A stretch of 64,000 nucleotides of DNA from Edaphobacter bradus (GTDB lineage Bacteria > Acidobacteriota > Terriglobia > Terriglobales > Acidobacteriaceae), in assembly GCF_025685645.1 (NCBI RefSeq), contig NZ_JAGSYF010000003.1, positions 372,001 through 436,000 on the forward strand, written 5' to 3'. The position numbers and the translations under genes are program-made. Positions 62,755-64,000 of this stretch are shown one piece after another. Positions within the stretch are counted from its first letter, which is position 1; the number at the start of each line of letters is the position of its first letter. A model generated the notes under the pieces. The model saw only the letters and a program-made list of their open reading frames with translations, did not search any database and was not told where the DNA came from.

Positions 62755-64000
62755 GTGACCCCGAGCTCCCCTATCTTTCATGAACTTAGCCAGAAACACT
62801 CAGAGGATCCGCGTTGGCTCCTCGTACAACGTGTTGTATCCAGCCAACACCTGAGAGGCTCGAGCAGGCTTCGGGATTTTTTGCTTTACGTGACCGAGTG
62901 CGCCCTTCGTGAAGCTCCAGAAGAGGCAACCGAGCAGCAAATTGGCATAAATGTCTTCCAACGCTTACCCGGGTATAACTCCAGCGAGGACAGCATCGTC
63001 CGCACTCACGCTCGTCTGCTGCGGCAGAGATTAGGAGCATATTTTGCTGGCGAGGGCGCTACCGAAGAAATGGTCATCGAAATACCAAAGGGGCATTACC
63101 TTCCGGTCTTTCGTTCATCCAACATCGCATCAGGGCCCTCGCAAGCAGACACTGCATCCGACGCGCCCGCGTCGGCGATGGATCCCGTTTCTCCGTCGAC
63201 CCCACCGTCAATTCACAAGTCAAAAAAGCTGATTACAATCAGTTTCGCCCTGATTGCAATAGCCTTACTGGTCTGGCGGGCATGGCCAAAGCAACCGACT
63301 CCCCACTCAGAGATGGAGCAGCTATGGCATCCGTTCCTGTCAGATGACCCCCCACTTGTCATTTACAGCAATGCACTGTTCGTGGGCAATTCAAACAGCG
63401 GCCTTCGCCTTGCTTCGCCTGATGAGGAACAGGCACACCCATCAGGAGTTCAGTTTGTCGAGAGTTACACAGGCGTTGGCGAAGTCGTGGCAATTCATGA
63501 GCTAACTCAGCTCTTCGACGCGCACCACTCAACATTTATTCTCAAACGCAGTCGTCTCGTCACGTGGGATGAGGCCAAGCTGAAGAATCTGATCTTCGTT
63601 GGCTCCCCAGCACAAAATCCTGCTTCAAAGGTAGTGCCTTCGTCCAGCGACTTTACCATCGTGTCGAATGCTGATTCCGCAGGGATTGTGAATCTTCATC
63701 CCCAAAAGGGTGAGCCTGCCTTGTATTCTCGCCCTGACCACCCGCTCACAAAGGACTACGCGATCCTCACACTGGCGCCGGGGGCTGAACACGGAAAATG
63801 GACGTTTGGATTCAGCGGTTTGACAACGTTCGGAACGCAAGCAGCGGTGGAGTACGCCAGCCGCCCTGAAAGTGTCGCAGAATTAGTTCATGCCGCTTCA
63901 TTGGCCAACGGGAAAATCCATCCCTTCGAAGCTGTGCTTGAAATTACGATTAGCAGCGGGGTTCCTCTACAGACTAAGCTGGTATCAGTGCATCTTCACT
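62755..64000 (+). CDS. membrane-anchored winged-helix protein, acidobacterial type (cut by window end)
   Basis: An open frame runs from upstream of GTG 62755 to the window end with no stop. Residues ~8-110 match the N-terminal winged-helix-like domain frequent in acidobacterial proteins: SSRLRDFLLYVTECALRE, IGINVFQRLPGYNSSEDSIV, RTHARLLRQRLGAYF and IEIPKGHYLPVF. A Pro/Ser-rich linker and one membrane helix (LITISFALIAIALLVWRAW, near residues 162-180) follow. A periplasmic domain of over 230 residues comes after that, and I do not recognise it. This layout resembles one-component membrane regulators of the CadC/ToxR kind. It is divergent from the second receptor gene, which it may regulate. 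At least 415 codons; the 3' end is outside the window. Confidence 0.8.
   Translation, partial: MTPSSPIFHELSQKHSEDPRWLLVQRVVSSQHLRGSSRLRDFLLYVTECALREAPEEATEQQIGINVFQRLPGYNSSEDSIVRTHARLLRQRLGAYFAGEGATEEMVIEIPKGHYLPVFRSSNIASGPSQADTASDAPASAMDPVSPSTPPSIHKSKKLITISFALIAIALLVWRAWPKQPTPHSEMEQLWHPFLSDDPPLVIYSNALFVGNSNSGLRLASPDEEQAHPSGVQFVESYTGVGEVVAIHELTQLFDAHHSTFILKRSRLVTWDEAKLKNLIFVGSPAQNPASKVVPSSSDFTIVSNADSAGIVNLHPQKGEPALYSRPDHPLTKDYAILTLAPGAEHGKWTFGFSGLTTFGTQAAVEYASRPESVAELVHAASLANGKIHPFEAVLEITISSGVPLQTKLVSVHLH

Overview
The window looks like chromosomal DNA of an Acidobacteriota soil bacterium of the Granulicella/Edaphobacter/Terriglobus type. This is inferred from two very large Oar-type TonB-dependent receptors with N-terminal carboxypeptidase-regulatory domains, a membrane-anchored winged-helix protein of the kind common in that phylum, many secreted glycoside hydrolases, and a moderately high GC content. 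No rRNA, tRNA, CRISPR array, intact insertion sequence or phage gene was recognised. The feature list uses starts chosen from ribosome binding sites and protein alignments from memory; no database search was possible.

Layout. 1-2.1 kb: a myo-inositol oxygenase next to a secreted phosphoinositide phospholipase C. 2.2-9.6 kb: an MFS exporter, a LytS/LytR-type two-component pair, a secreted GH5-like glycosidase, a secreted ComEC-like metallo-hydrolase and an IclR regulator. Two copies of a ~90 bp dispersed repeat lie in this part. 9.7-11.6 kb: a decayed alpha-L-fucosidase and an intact L-fuconate dehydratase; the likely next enzyme family member (a fuconolactonase-like amidohydrolase) sits at 29 kb. 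11.7-18.8 kb, minus strand: a complete reductive pyrimidine-catabolism cluster (carbamoylase, PreT, PreA, dihydropyrimidinase, NCS1 permease). 18.9-20.3 kb: glucose-6-phosphate dehydrogenase.

21-29 kb, plus strand: a compact respiratory operon encoding caa3-type oxidase subunits II, I and III, a membrane protein of unknown function, a di-heme c lipoprotein, a Rieske protein, a cytochrome b with a fused cytochrome c domain, and CtaG. It reads as a self-contained bc-caa3 chain. 30-32.5 kb: two convergent L,D-transpeptidases.

33.4-64 kb: a carbohydrate-utilisation region. It holds an Oar-like receptor, an amidohydrolase, a permease remnant, a GntR regulator coupled to a GH9 enzyme, a YVTN beta-propeller, two tandem ThuA-like proteins with GH116, a double thioredoxin-fold protein, a ROK repressor divergent from a SIS / sugar porter / ROK kinase operon, and a minus-strand unit of receptor, isomerase-like protein, Gfo/Idh oxidoreductase and GH31. 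A membrane winged-helix protein, cut by the window end, is divergent from the second receptor and has a near-consensus promoter that may give a leaderless mRNA. Together these genes suggest uptake and stepwise breakdown of a plant or fungal glucoside polymer, possibly with periplasmic sugar oxidation, but the substrate cannot be fixed from sequence alone.
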